Assembly: GCF_012349115.1 (NCBI RefSeq)
Contig: NZ_PQIG01000112.1
Location: 1 to 38,322 of the forward strand
Direction of reading: 5' to 3'
Source of the DNA: Rhizobium ruizarguesonis
GTDB lineage: Bacteria > Pseudomonadota > Alphaproteobacteria > Rhizobiales > Rhizobiaceae
DNA: 38,322 nucleotides
The notes under the pieces are model-generated. The model saw only the letters and a list, made by a program, of their open reading frames with translations, made no database searches and was not told where the DNA came from. The translations under genes and the position numbers were made by a program. Below are positions 24,636 to 32,364 of the stretch, one piece after another (the first letter of the stretch is position 1; each line of letters opens with the position of its first letter).

Positions 24636-25121
24636 TTATTCGGCTTCGTTGGCGGAATCGGCGTTGAGCTGGCCGTATTTGCTCTCGCCGATTTTCTCGA
24701 GCAGGTCGATCTGTGTTTCGAGGAAGTCGATATGACCTTCCTCGTCCGCCAGAAGCTCTTCGAAGAGCTTCATGGAAACATAGTCGCCGGCGTCATGACA
24801 GATATCACGCGACTTTTTGTAGGCGGCGCGGGCGTCGTACTCGCCGGCAAGATCGGCTTCCAGAACTTCCTTGACGTTCTGGCCGATGCGTAGAGGTGCA
24901 AGGGTCTGCAGATTGGGATGGCCTTCGAGGAAGATGATGCGTGCAACAAGCCGGTCGGCATGATGCATCTCTTCGATGGATTCGGCGCGTTCCTTCTTGG
25001 CGAGCTTGGTGTAGCCCCAGTCCTCAAGAAGACGATAGTGAACCCAGTATTGGTTGACCGCACCGAGTTCGAGGAACAACGCCTCGTTAAGCCGCTCGAT
25101 GACCTTTTTGTCGCCTTTCAA
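24636..25121 (-). CDS. bfr: Bacterioferritin
   Basis: Heme-containing iron storage ferritin. 161 residues from a TTG start at 25121, with AGGAGAG upstream; this gives the standard MKGDKKVIERLNEALF N-terminus. All ferroxidase ligands fall at canonical numbers: Glu18, Glu51, His54, Glu94, Glu127, His130, and the heme ligand Met52 is present. The open frame extends eight codons to an ATG at 25145, inside bfd. It overlaps the 3' end of bfd by 35 bp, which suggests coordinated expression of storage protein and iron-release partner. Confidence 0.96.
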   Translation of the reverse strand: MKGDKKVIERLNEALFLELGAVNQYWVHYRLLEDWGYTKLAKKERAESIEEMHHADRLVARIIFLEGHPNLQTLAPLRIGQNVKEVLEADLAGEYDARAAYKKSRDICHDAGDYVSMKLFEELLADEEGHIDFLETQIDLLEKIGESKYGQLNADSANEAE

Positions 25122-25398
25122 TGTCCGCTCTCCTGTTTTCCTCATGGAATTGTTTCAAGCGGGACATGAAATCAAATATTTCGGTGTCCGTCGAGTGACG
25201 ACGGGCGTGATATTCCTCGGTCGTCTGGATAATGATGTCGACGACGTTGGGAAAACAGCCGCAGCAGCGGCCGCGTTTTTCCATGGCGTGGTAGACCTTC
25301 GCAGGCACGATAAGCTGCCAACAGTCTTCATCGAGAAGGTTGGTGATAACCTCCCGGATTTCCTTATCGGTTATATAATTGCAGCTGCAGACGAGCAC
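25087..25398 (-). CDS. bfd: Bacterioferritin-associated ferredoxin
   Basis: [2Fe-2S] protein that reduces Bfr to release iron. 103 residues from a GTG at 25398 (MLVCSCNYITDKEIRE), with GGAATGAAG upstream. The four cluster Cys sit in CSC near 4-6 and CCGC near 41-45 (C-x-C...C-x2-C). It is longer than E. coli Bfd (64 residues): the tail after about 60 is charged (EENRRADIERRQKGHRAA). A longer frame to 25485 reads through a region with no family similarity. A TTGACA at 25456-25461 (minus) with a poor -10 is a candidate promoter; I see no sure Irr or RirA site. Confidence 0.9.
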   Translation of the reverse strand: MLVCSCNYITDKEIREVITNLLDEDCWQLIVPAKVYHAMEKRGRCCGCFPNVVDIIIQTTEEYHARRHSTDTEIFDFMSRLKQFHEENRRADIERRQKGHRAA

Positions 25399-25432
25399 GT
25401 CTTCATTCCAAACATGACACTGACTATCGTGT

Positions 25433-25461
25433 TTTCTGCTAAAGAAGATGGTGGCTGTCAA
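25433..25461 (-). promoter_or_regulatory. Candidate promoter of bfd-bfr
   Basis: On the minus strand TTGACA (25461 to 25456), a 17-nt spacer, then CAGAAA (25438 to 25433). The -35 is perfect but the -10 is poor, which would suit activator-dependent or repressed iron control. Confidence 0.35.
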
Positions 25462-25622
25462 GAAAAAATTCGAGTCCCATGTCATTCAGTCGCGGCAGCC
25501 GAATGGCGTTCCGGAGGCGGGTAGTTTTTGAAGAATTGGCCTGAAATCCGAATTTCTATCTAAATCAAAGGCGTACAGCACAACGTCGTCCGAAAGCGCG
25601 TGGCGTTTTTTAGCATCACTCT

Positions 25623-28600
25623 CTAATGGAAATTCCGCCCCCGCGGCATGACTTGGGCTGTTTCCGCCACAACCGCATGGCCGCTTGCGGCAACCATCCG
25701 CTTTTCCAGCTCCGCCCTCTCTCGTGCCTGCGCGAGCTTTCTCTGCCGCTGATCTACACCCGGCCTCAGCACCTCGTCCGATCGCTCGCAGACGCCGAAA
25801 CGCCGGGCCTCGCGTTGCAGGATACCGAGCGCCGGCGTCATGTCCTCGATATGCTCGACGACGGTATGGATCACTCCACTCTGGCTTTGCAGCCTGCCGC
25901 GGATTTTCACCAGCCGGGCGCCCATCACGACCGAGCGGTATTTGTCGAACATTTTCGACCAGACAATCGCATTGGCCACGCCGGTCTCGTCTTCCAGCGT
26001 CATGAAAATCACACCTTTGGCCGAACCCGGTCGCTGGCGCACCAGCACGAGGCCCGCGATCGTCACTCTCTTTCCGTTCACGACCTTCAACAGATCGACA
26101 TTGCGCGTCACGCCAGCCTTGCGCAATTCCTCGCGCAGGAAGGAGACGGGGTGCGCCTTCAGCGACAGTGAGAGATAACGATAGTCCTCGATAACCTGCT
26201 CTCCCGGCAGCATTTCCGGCAGCTTCGCTACAGGCTCGATCTGGAGGTCGACATGACGGACCGGCTCGAAAAGCGGCAGCTCCTCAGTAGCACTCTTCAC
26301 ATCCAGCGCCCGCACCGCCCAGAGCGCGTCGCGTCGTGATAGTTTGAGGGACTGGAACGCATCGGCATCCGCCAGTCGCTCGATGACCGATTTCTGCAGA
26401 CCGGACCGCAGCCAGAGATCGCGCACCGAATTGTAGCCTTTGCCTCGATTATCGACGAGCCGCTCCATATCGTCTATCGAGAGGCCTTTGATCTGCCGAA
26501 AACCCAGCCGCACTGCACGCCGGCTCTTGATGAGCTCACGCATCTCATGATGCCGGAAATCGACTGTATTCGGATCGAAGACGGCCTCTTCCAGATCGCA
26601 ATCCCAGTTCGATTCATTGATATCGACCGGCAGGATCTTTACCCCGTGCTCGCGTGCATCCCGCACCAGCTGCGCCGGCGCATAAAACCCCATCGGTTGG
26701 GAATTCAGCATCGCCGCGCAGAAGACGTCGGGATAATAGGCCTTGAGCCATGAGGAGGCATAGACGAGCAGCGCAAAGGAGGCGGCATGGCTTTCCGGAA
26801 AACCATATTCACCGAAGCCTTTGATCTGGTTGAAGCATTGCTTCGCGAACTCCGGATCATAGTCTTTTGAGACCATTCCCTCGATGAACCGCTTTTCGAA
26901 GTTGCCGATCGTACCCGTTCTCTTGAATGTCGCCATCGCTCTGCGAAGCTTGTCGGCTTCCGCCGGTTTGAAGCCTGCGGCGGTAATGGCGATCTGCATG
27001 GCCTGTTCCTGGAACAAGGGCACGCCGAGGGTTCTTTCCAGAACCGTTTCCAGCTCCTTGCTCGGATATTTGATCGGAATGTTCTTGGCCCGCTGCTCCC
27101 GGCGCTTCAGATAGGGATGCACCATGTCGCCCTGGATCGGACCTGGCCGCACGATCGCCACCTCGATGACGAGATCGTAGAACACCTTCGGCTTAAGACG
27201 CGGCAGCATGCTCATCTGCGCCCGGCTTTCGATCTGGAAGACACCGAGCGTATCGGCCCGGCCCATCATCTCGTACACCGGCTCGCCCTCACCTCCATGC
27301 TCCTTGTGGCCGAGGTCTGCGAGCGTCTTCTTCACGTCGTAATGCAATTCAAGCAGCGAGAAGGCCTTCCGCAGGCAGGTCAGCATGCCGAGCGCCAGCA
27401 CATCCACTTTGAGAATCTTGACGTTGTCGAGGTCGTCCTTGTCCCACTCGATCATGTAGCGATCCGGCATCGCCGTCTTCATGATCGGCACCACCTCGTC
27501 GAGCCTGTCCCGCGTGATGACGAAACCGCCGACATGCTGGGTGAGATGGCGTGGGAAGCCGAGGAGCTCGGACGCATATTTCAGCACGTTCTGCGTCATC
27601 GGATCCTTGATGTCGAGACCCGCCGCCTTCGCGTCCCGCTCCGAGAGATTATCCTCCGACCAGCCCCAGACGAGGCTGCTGATCGCCGACTGGACATCCT
27701 CCGACAGCCCAAAGGCCTTGGAAACCTCGCGGCCCGCCGAGCGCGTACGATAGGTCGTCACCCCCGCCGTCAGCCCAGCATGTTCTATGCCGTATCTTTT
27801 ATAGATGAACTGGATGACCTCTTCGCGCCGGTCATGTTCGAAATCGACATCGATATCCGGCGGTTCGTCGCGATCCATCGAAATAAAGCGGTCGAAGAGA
27901 AGCGTGCTCTTTTGAGGATCGACTTCCGTTATCTCAAGACAATAGCAGATGACCGAATTTGCCGCCGATCCGCGCCCCTGGCACAAGACCTTGAGTTCAT
28001 AACGGGCGTGCTGGATGATCCTGTGCACTGTCAGGAAATAAGAGGCATATTTCTTATCCCCGATGAGCTTCAGTTCATAATCGATCTGTTGCGCCACCTT
28101 GGGCGGGATACCCTCGGGATAGCGTCTTGCGGCTCCCGCTTTCGTCAGCCTTTCGAGTGTCTCCTGCGGCGTTTCGCCGGGATCGTTTTCTGGCGGATAA
28201 TTGTGCTCCAGTTCCTTCAGCGAAAAGGTCAAGCTGTCGAAAAATACCTGCGCATTTTCGATCGCACCAGGATAGTCCCGGAAGATCCGGACCATTTCAC
28301 GTGAATCCTTGAGGTAACGTTCGGCATTCGGCGCCAGCAGGAATCCGGCTTGCGCTATCTGCACATGCTCCCGGATCGCGATCACGACATCCGAAAGCGG
28401 CCGGCGTTCGGGATGATGGTAAAGTGGTTGGTTGGTCGCAATCAACGGCACGCGATTTCGGGCAGCAAGCATGGAAAACACTGCAAAGACCTGCCTGTCG
28501 CGGCCGTCATAGGCTGGCGCCAGCGCCATAAAAAAAGCCTTGCGGAAGCGTCTGCGAAACCGTTCCAGATAATCTTTCAGCGTCGACTGACCCGCCTGAT

Positions 28601-29087
28601 GATCGACAAGGGTGCGATCGGGAACGAGGGCAAGCATCATCTCGTCCCCCCATTCCATGAGCTCCGCTTCCGTCAGTATGCAGGTCCCCTTGACCGCCTC
28701 TTTTTTCAGATTACCGGCGCTGAGAAGACGGCAGAGATTTGCCCAGCCGCGCCGGTTGCGCGGATAGGCAAGGACATCAGGCGTTCCATCGCAAAAGACG
28801 AGACGAGCGCCCGGCTGAACCCGGATAGGATCGAGAATGACCTCCGTTTTTCCCTTCTTCTTCGCTTCGGCTAAAATCGCATCCCTGTTTTTGTATCTCT
28901 CCTCAAGCTGCTCCGCCTGCGCATGTGCCCGCACCACGCCGGCAACCGAATTCCGGTCCGCAATGCCGAGGCCGCCGAGCTTCAGCGAAGCGGCCTGCAC
29001 GACCATCTCTTCCGGGCTGGAGGCGCCTTCGAGAAACGAGAAATTCGTCCTCGTGCCGATCTCGCAAAATGCGGGTGCGGTTCTCAT
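25623..29087 (-). CDS. dnaE2: Error-prone DNA polymerase (ImuC/DnaE2)
   Basis: Alpha subunit-like polymerase of the SOS mutasome for translesion synthesis. 1154 residues. PHP domain at the N-terminus (TRTNFSFLEGASSPEEM, GIADRNSVAGVVRAHAQ). The palm has PDIDVDFEHDRREEVI at about 410 and KVDVLALGML at about 559, supplying the three catalytic Asp residues. Helix-hairpin-helix (VRLGFRQIKGLSIDD) and OB domains (VTIAGLVLVRQRPGSAKG) follow. The C-terminus ends MPRGRNFH, as in rhizobial DnaE2. It is somewhat longer than common DnaE2 proteins (about 1090). The ATG overlaps the imuB stop (ATGA). Expressed from the imuA promoter with its LexA box. Confidence 0.96.
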   Translation of the reverse strand: MRTAPAFCEIGTRTNFSFLEGASSPEEMVVQAASLKLGGLGIADRNSVAGVVRAHAQAEQLEERYKNRDAILAEAKKKGKTEVILDPIRVQPGARLVFCDGTPDVLAYPRNRRGWANLCRLLSAGNLKKEAVKGTCILTEAELMEWGDEMMLALVPDRTLVDHQAGQSTLKDYLERFRRRFRKAFFMALAPAYDGRDRQVFAVFSMLAARNRVPLIATNQPLYHHPERRPLSDVVIAIREHVQIAQAGFLLAPNAERYLKDSREMVRIFRDYPGAIENAQVFFDSLTFSLKELEHNYPPENDPGETPQETLERLTKAGAARRYPEGIPPKVAQQIDYELKLIGDKKYASYFLTVHRIIQHARYELKVLCQGRGSAANSVICYCLEITEVDPQKSTLLFDRFISMDRDEPPDIDVDFEHDRREEVIQFIYKRYGIEHAGLTAGVTTYRTRSAGREVSKAFGLSEDVQSAISSLVWGWSEDNLSERDAKAAGLDIKDPMTQNVLKYASELLGFPRHLTQHVGGFVITRDRLDEVVPIMKTAMPDRYMIEWDKDDLDNVKILKVDVLALGMLTCLRKAFSLLELHYDVKKTLADLGHKEHGGEGEPVYEMMGRADTLGVFQIESRAQMSMLPRLKPKVFYDLVIEVAIVRPGPIQGDMVHPYLKRREQRAKNIPIKYPSKELETVLERTLGVPLFQEQAMQIAITAAGFKPAEADKLRRAMATFKRTGTIGNFEKRFIEGMVSKDYDPEFAKQCFNQIKGFGEYGFPESHAASFALLVYASSWLKAYYPDVFCAAMLNSQPMGFYAPAQLVRDAREHGVKILPVDINESNWDCDLEEAVFDPNTVDFRHHEMRELIKSRRAVRLGFRQIKGLSIDDMERLVDNRGKGYNSVRDLWLRSGLQKSVIERLADADAFQSLKLSRRDALWAVRALDVKSATEELPLFEPVRHVDLQIEPVAKLPEMLPGEQVIEDYRYLSLSLKAHPVSFLREELRKAGVTRNVDLLKVVNGKRVTIAGLVLVRQRPGSAKGVIFMTLEDETGVANAIVWSKMFDKYRSVVMGARLVKIRGRLQSQSGVIHTVVEHIEDMTPALGILQREARRFGVCERSDEVLRPGVDQRQRKLAQARERAELEKRMVAASGHAVVAETAQVMPRGRNFH

Positions 29088-30694
29088 GCAAAGACACCAT
29101 GCATGAACCAGCGCGGATCGAGTTCCCGACCATAGAAGCCGCGACGATAGATCCAGAAGCGATGTCCGGTCTCGTCCTCGATGCGGAAATAGTCACGCGC
29201 CTCGGCGTCATTCCCATCGATCCACCATTCCATGGCAATCCGTTCCGGCCCTTCGCTTCTTGCCACCTGATGCTGCATGCGCCGCCAGCGGAAGATCTGC
29301 GGCGGACCATCGGGCACTTCGGCAAGTATGGTCTCGACGGGCTCCGGCGTTGCAAAGAGCCGCAGCGGGCGCTCTTCGCGGAAAGGAAGTTGGATGTCCT
29401 GCTCCGCCTTCCGCCTGGGAAGGCTCTCCATCACAGGAACCGTGATGACGGCGCGTTCCGGAACATGGCTCTCGCGAAGCTGAAAGCTTTGCAGGCAATC
29501 CGCACCAAGTCGGGCCGAGACCCGGTCGACGAAGGCCGAAAGCGAGATCTCTCCCTGCCGGTCACCCTCGAAATCACCCTGCGCCTCGTTGAAGGGATCG
29601 TGCCGCAACACATTCAACCGCAGGATCTCGAAACCATAGCCGGCATCGAGATCGTCATAGACCGCCTGCAATCGCTCGGAAAAAAGCCCGGCGATGAACT
29701 TTGGTTCGCGAAGCGGCTGCGAAGCGCCGACGGAGATATGAAAGACCCTGCCGTCGACGCGGAACAGGACCAGTTCGAACACCCGCCCGCCAGCCCCCCG
29801 CGCCTCCAGCGACGGCTGCAGCGACATGGCGACCTGCCTGGTGACGGCAAGGATCTGCTCTTCCGTCCCGATGGGCTCGATCAGGCGGCTTTCGGCCGAG
29901 AGGCTGGCAACAGGACGCCGGGGCGAGACCGGCTCCTCTTCACGTCCCAGCGCCTGGTCGAGACGCAGAAGCAGCTCCGGGCCGAACCGGCGGGTCAGCG
30001 GCGCTCGCGGTGCATCGATGACGTCGCCGATATATTTCAGACCGAGCTTCTTCAGGGCAGCGACGGTTTGTCCTTCCAGCCGCAAGGCTGCAACCGGCAA
30101 GGACATCAGCACATGTTCCGCCGCCTCGTCCCCGATCACGCCACCTTGCCCGAAGCGGGACGCGGCCCAGGAAAGGCCTGATGACGATGAGACCGCGCCG
30201 CGGGCATCGAATCCCATATGGAAAAGCCGCGACAGCACATCCTTGAGAAGCGCCTTTTCACCGCCGAAGAGATGGGCGCAGCCGCTAATGTCGAGAAACA
30301 GACCGTCCTTGCCGTCGAACCCCACCAGCGGCGTATAGCGGTCGCACCAGTCGGCAATTGCCTCCAGCAACCGGCGGTCGGCCGCCGGATCTTCTTCCGC
30401 AACCTCGAGCATGGGGTACATGGCGCGCGCTTCGGCAACGCCCAGCTCCTTCCTCAACCCCAGCCTCTCGGCCAACTCGTCCAGTGCCGTCAGCCGCATG
30501 GCATTGTTGAGCTTGCCGGAACAGACGATAGGCGGCGTTTCAGGACGCCCTTTCGAACGCCAGGAGAGCCCCCATCGCTTGCGGGCGATGCGGTCCGTTG
30601 GCAGATGCGGGAAGCTGAGCGCCAGAATGCGCTGACTGTTCGCCTGGAGGACGAACGAGGTTTGGTTCGGCGACAGGGAGAAATTGGCGGTCAT
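29084..30694 (-). CDS. imuB: Mutasome Y-family-like protein ImuB
   Basis: 536 residues. Bridges DnaE2, ImuA and the beta clamp; not itself a polymerase. The N-terminal palm-like part reads ILALSFPHLPTDRIARKRW, where the Asp of true Y-family enzymes is missing, and GLFLDISGCAHLFGGE replaces the second acidic motif. IQLPF in the C-terminal half (about 420) is a possible clamp-binding motif. The C-terminus GRELDPRWFMHGVFA is typical of ImuB. The start at 30694 (MTANFSLSPNQ), with GGAGTGG upstream, overlaps imuA by 155 bp. No start codon lies closer to the conserved part, so the overlap appears real. Confidence 0.93.
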   Translation of the reverse strand: MTANFSLSPNQTSFVLQANSQRILALSFPHLPTDRIARKRWGLSWRSKGRPETPPIVCSGKLNNAMRLTALDELAERLGLRKELGVAEARAMYPMLEVAEEDPAADRRLLEAIADWCDRYTPLVGFDGKDGLFLDISGCAHLFGGEKALLKDVLSRLFHMGFDARGAVSSSSGLSWAASRFGQGGVIGDEAAEHVLMSLPVAALRLEGQTVAALKKLGLKYIGDVIDAPRAPLTRRFGPELLLRLDQALGREEEPVSPRRPVASLSAESRLIEPIGTEEQILAVTRQVAMSLQPSLEARGAGGRVFELVLFRVDGRVFHISVGASQPLREPKFIAGLFSERLQAVYDDLDAGYGFEILRLNVLRHDPFNEAQGDFEGDRQGEISLSAFVDRVSARLGADCLQSFQLRESHVPERAVITVPVMESLPRRKAEQDIQLPFREERPLRLFATPEPVETILAEVPDGPPQIFRWRRMQHQVARSEGPERIAMEWWIDGNDAEARDYFRIEDETGHRFWIYRRGFYGRELDPRWFMHGVFA

Positions 30695-31484
30695 GGGGGT
30701 TCCACTCCAGAAGAAAGGAGAGCGGGGCCGGATTGCGGCTCTTCTCCAGCGTGAGACGGAAAATCGGATTGCCGATGCTGCCGGAAAGTTTCGATCCATC
30801 CAGCAACGGCCGCAGACCGGATGGGGCTGGTTCGACATGCAGACGGAAGGCCGCACTGCTTGCCTCCTCTGCTCCCGCTTGGCGGACAAGGAAGAGCGGA
30901 CGGCGGGCAGCATGCGCCCTGAGACTGAGCCTGCGGCTTTCGGTCAGGCCGAAATGGGCGGGATTGCCCCGCACTTCGAAGATGACGGCCGAGAAGGCAG
31001 CGCTTTCCACCGCCACCTCCGCCAGCCAGAGCGCCTCGTCCAGCTTGCGCGGCGCCGCATGGAGAAACCGCTCCGGGCTCAACCCGAAATCCCGAAGCCC
31101 GGGTGCATAGGGACGACCGGCCTCCAGCGTGCCGACGGCATCGCCAATCCAGAGTAACGGCATAAGCCTGCCGGCATCCGCTTCCTGTTTTTGCAGCCGC
31201 GCGGCAACAGCCATCGCCAGCCCGCTTGCCGCACCTGCATCACGAGACAGAGCCGAGCGGAATTCGGTGATCGCATCGAGCCGCAACCCGCCTTCCAGCG
31301 CGCTGTCGAGAAACTCAACCCCAAACGGCAGGGGCGGCAGCGTGCGCTCCTGGCTGGTCTTACGTCCTGCCGCCAGGGCTTCCCGCTCCGCTGCGGCAAG
31401 CGCCGGCGCGGGCTTTCCCTCCAGTCTGGCGATGGTTTCGCGGAGCGCAAAAAGCCGCTCGCGCGCCAGGGCGTGCTGCGCCAT
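30540..31484 (-). CDS. imuA: SOS mutagenesis protein ImuA
   Basis: 314 residues, RecA-like fold without a clear Walker A. Acts with ImuB and DnaE2 in damage-induced mutagenesis. Conserved pieces: LPFGVEFLDSALEGGLRLDAI, GRPYAPGLRDFGLSPERFLHAAPRKLDEALW (in part), SFLLEWNPHDRQ near the C-terminus. The ATG at 31484 has GGAG 8 nt upstream; a TTG at 31496 is in frame. The last 51 codons overlap imuB in another frame. A GTTC-N7-GTTC LexA box lies 21 bp before the start. Confidence 0.92.
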   Translation of the reverse strand: MAQHALARERLFALRETIARLEGKPAPALAAAEREALAAGRKTSQERTLPPLPFGVEFLDSALEGGLRLDAITEFRSALSRDAGAASGLAMAVAARLQKQEADAGRLMPLLWIGDAVGTLEAGRPYAPGLRDFGLSPERFLHAAPRKLDEALWLAEVAVESAAFSAVIFEVRGNPAHFGLTESRRLSLRAHAARRPLFLVRQAGAEEASSAAFRLHVEPAPSGLRPLLDGSKLSGSIGNPIFRLTLEKSRNPAPLSFLLEWNPHDRQFLPVAEPNLVRPPGEQSAHSGAQLPASANGPHRPQAMGALLAFERAS

Positions 31485-31504
31485 GGCGTTCTCCAATTCG
31501 TCTT

Positions 31505-31519
31505 GTTCCTGTTATGTTC
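31505..31519. promoter_or_regulatory. LexA (SOS) box of imuA-imuB-dnaE2
   Basis: GTTC CTGTTAT GTTC is an exact match to the alphaproteobacterial SOS box GTTC-N7-GTTC (GAAC-N7-GAAC on the coding strand of imuA). It lies between the promoter elements and the imuA start. Confidence 0.9.
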
Positions 31520-31551
31520 TTATAGATTCCAGAGAGCTAATGAAGAGTCAA
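31520..31551 (-). promoter_or_regulatory. Promoter of the imuA operon
   Basis: On the minus strand TTGACT (31551 to 31546), 17 nt, ATCTAT (31528 to 31523), running into CTATAA. The LexA box begins right after the -10 region, so bound LexA would cover the transcription start. Confidence 0.6.
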
Positions 31552-31645
31552 CGGCCATTTTCTATGAATTTATTCCTGCCTTTGATTCCGCACTCGAAAA
31601 TCGGCGATAAAGGTTCTATATGGGCCCGCAAAGGAAGGAATATTC

Positions 31646-32083
31646 ATGGCCCGCATAGACCAGAGCGATGATTGGCGGGACCGCCATGCGCCGACGATCA
31701 GCACCTTCGAGTCGCTGGCCATGGAGGCCTATAGCCATCTGCCGGATGAATTTCGCCAGCTGACGACCAACCTCACGATCGAGATCGAAGATTTCCCCGA
31801 TGACGACGTTTTCGAGGACATGGCGCTGGAAACCCCTTTCGATCTGCTCGGCCTTTTCGAGGGCAGGGGCATTTCCGAACGTTTCACGCTGGAAACCGGC
31901 GAGATGCCGAACCGCATCCGCCTCTACCGCCGCCCCATCCTCGATTACTGGGCCGAGAACGACGAGACGCTCGGCGATATCATCACCCACGTACTGATCC
32001 ACGAGATCGGCCACCATTTCGGGCTGAGCGACGATGACATGGAGCGGATCGAGGCAAGCGCCGAGGAAGCTGCCGAACGCTAG
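31646..32083 (+). CDS. Small zincin-type metallopeptidase
   Basis: 145 residues, a minimal zincin (Zincin_1/DUF1025 type). The active-site helix HVLIHEIGHHFGLSDDDM carries His119-Glu120-x-x-His123, with the Asp pair at 129-131 as further ligand candidates. LYRRPILDYWAEN is typical of the family. No signal peptide, so cytoplasmic. AAGGAAGG is a good Shine-Dalgarno sequence about 8 nt before the ATG. It is divergent from imuA, and the LexA box lies 127 bp before its start. Substrate unknown; whether it belongs to the SOS regulon is an open question. Confidence 0.88.
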   Translation: MARIDQSDDWRDRHAPTISTFESLAMEAYSHLPDEFRQLTTNLTIEIEDFPDDDVFEDMALETPFDLLGLFEGRGISERFTLETGEMPNRIRLYRRPILDYWAENDETLGDIITHVLIHEIGHHFGLSDDDMERIEASAEEAAER

Positions 32084-32104
32084 ACGCTCCATTACTTTCA
32101 ATCA

Positions 32105-32150
32105 CGCATAATCCTTTCCGAAAATCGATTCCGATTTTCGGGGTTATGCG
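32105..32150. repeat. Rhizobial palindromic intergenic repeat, short copy
   Basis: CGCATAA (32105-32111) pairs with TTATGCG (32144-32150), and CCGAAAATCG (32118-32127) with CGATTTTCGG (32132-32141). It lies between two convergent genes and could end both transcripts. Confidence 0.75.
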
Positions 32151-32157
32151 CTGAGCC

Positions 32158-32364
32158 TCACTGCTCGGAGAGCTTCATCTCAGGATCGTAATCCTTGCCT
32201 TCGACATGCTTGACGACGGCCTGGCCGCACTGCATCGCGCCGGTTGCGGCATTGAAGGCATAGGTCGGCGAGCCCTCAAGCGCCCAGCCCTTGTTGAGGG
32301 CGGCAGTGACCTTGTGGCAGAAGGAAGCATCGTCGGGACCGGTCAGGAAGCGGTAGAGTTTCAT
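32158..32364 (-). CDS. DUF1737 family protein
   Basis: 68 residues. MKLYRFLTGPDDASFCHKVTAAL followed by GWALEGSPTYAF and GQAVVKHVEG is the DUF1737 pattern, a small domain of unknown function. I use the ATG at 32364, which shares one base with the stop of the upstream lyase gene (TGATG); a GTG at 32367 is also possible. The tight coupling suggests joint translation with the CitE-like enzyme. Confidence 0.88.
   Translation of the reverse strand: MKLYRFLTGPDDASFCHKVTAALNKGWALEGSPTYAFNAATGAMQCGQAVVKHVEGKDYDPEMKLSEQ

Noticed and set aside
25399..25560. Irr or RirA operator before bfd
   Set aside because: No stretch matches the TTTAGAA-type inverted repeat or another iron box well enough to claim.
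27117..28304. 395-codon plus-strand frame inside dnaE2
   Set aside because: Low-complexity His/Arg/Asp-rich translation typical of an antisense shadow; DnaE2 motifs are continuous on the other strand.
28293..28308. Second parS-like palindrome inside dnaE2 (TTTCACGTGAA core)
   Set aside because: Four mismatches to the consensus and within coding sequence; only the 10-bp core matches.
28925..30181. 418-codon plus-strand frame across dnaE2/imuB
   Set aside because: Antisense to two well-supported genes and spans their junction; no family features.
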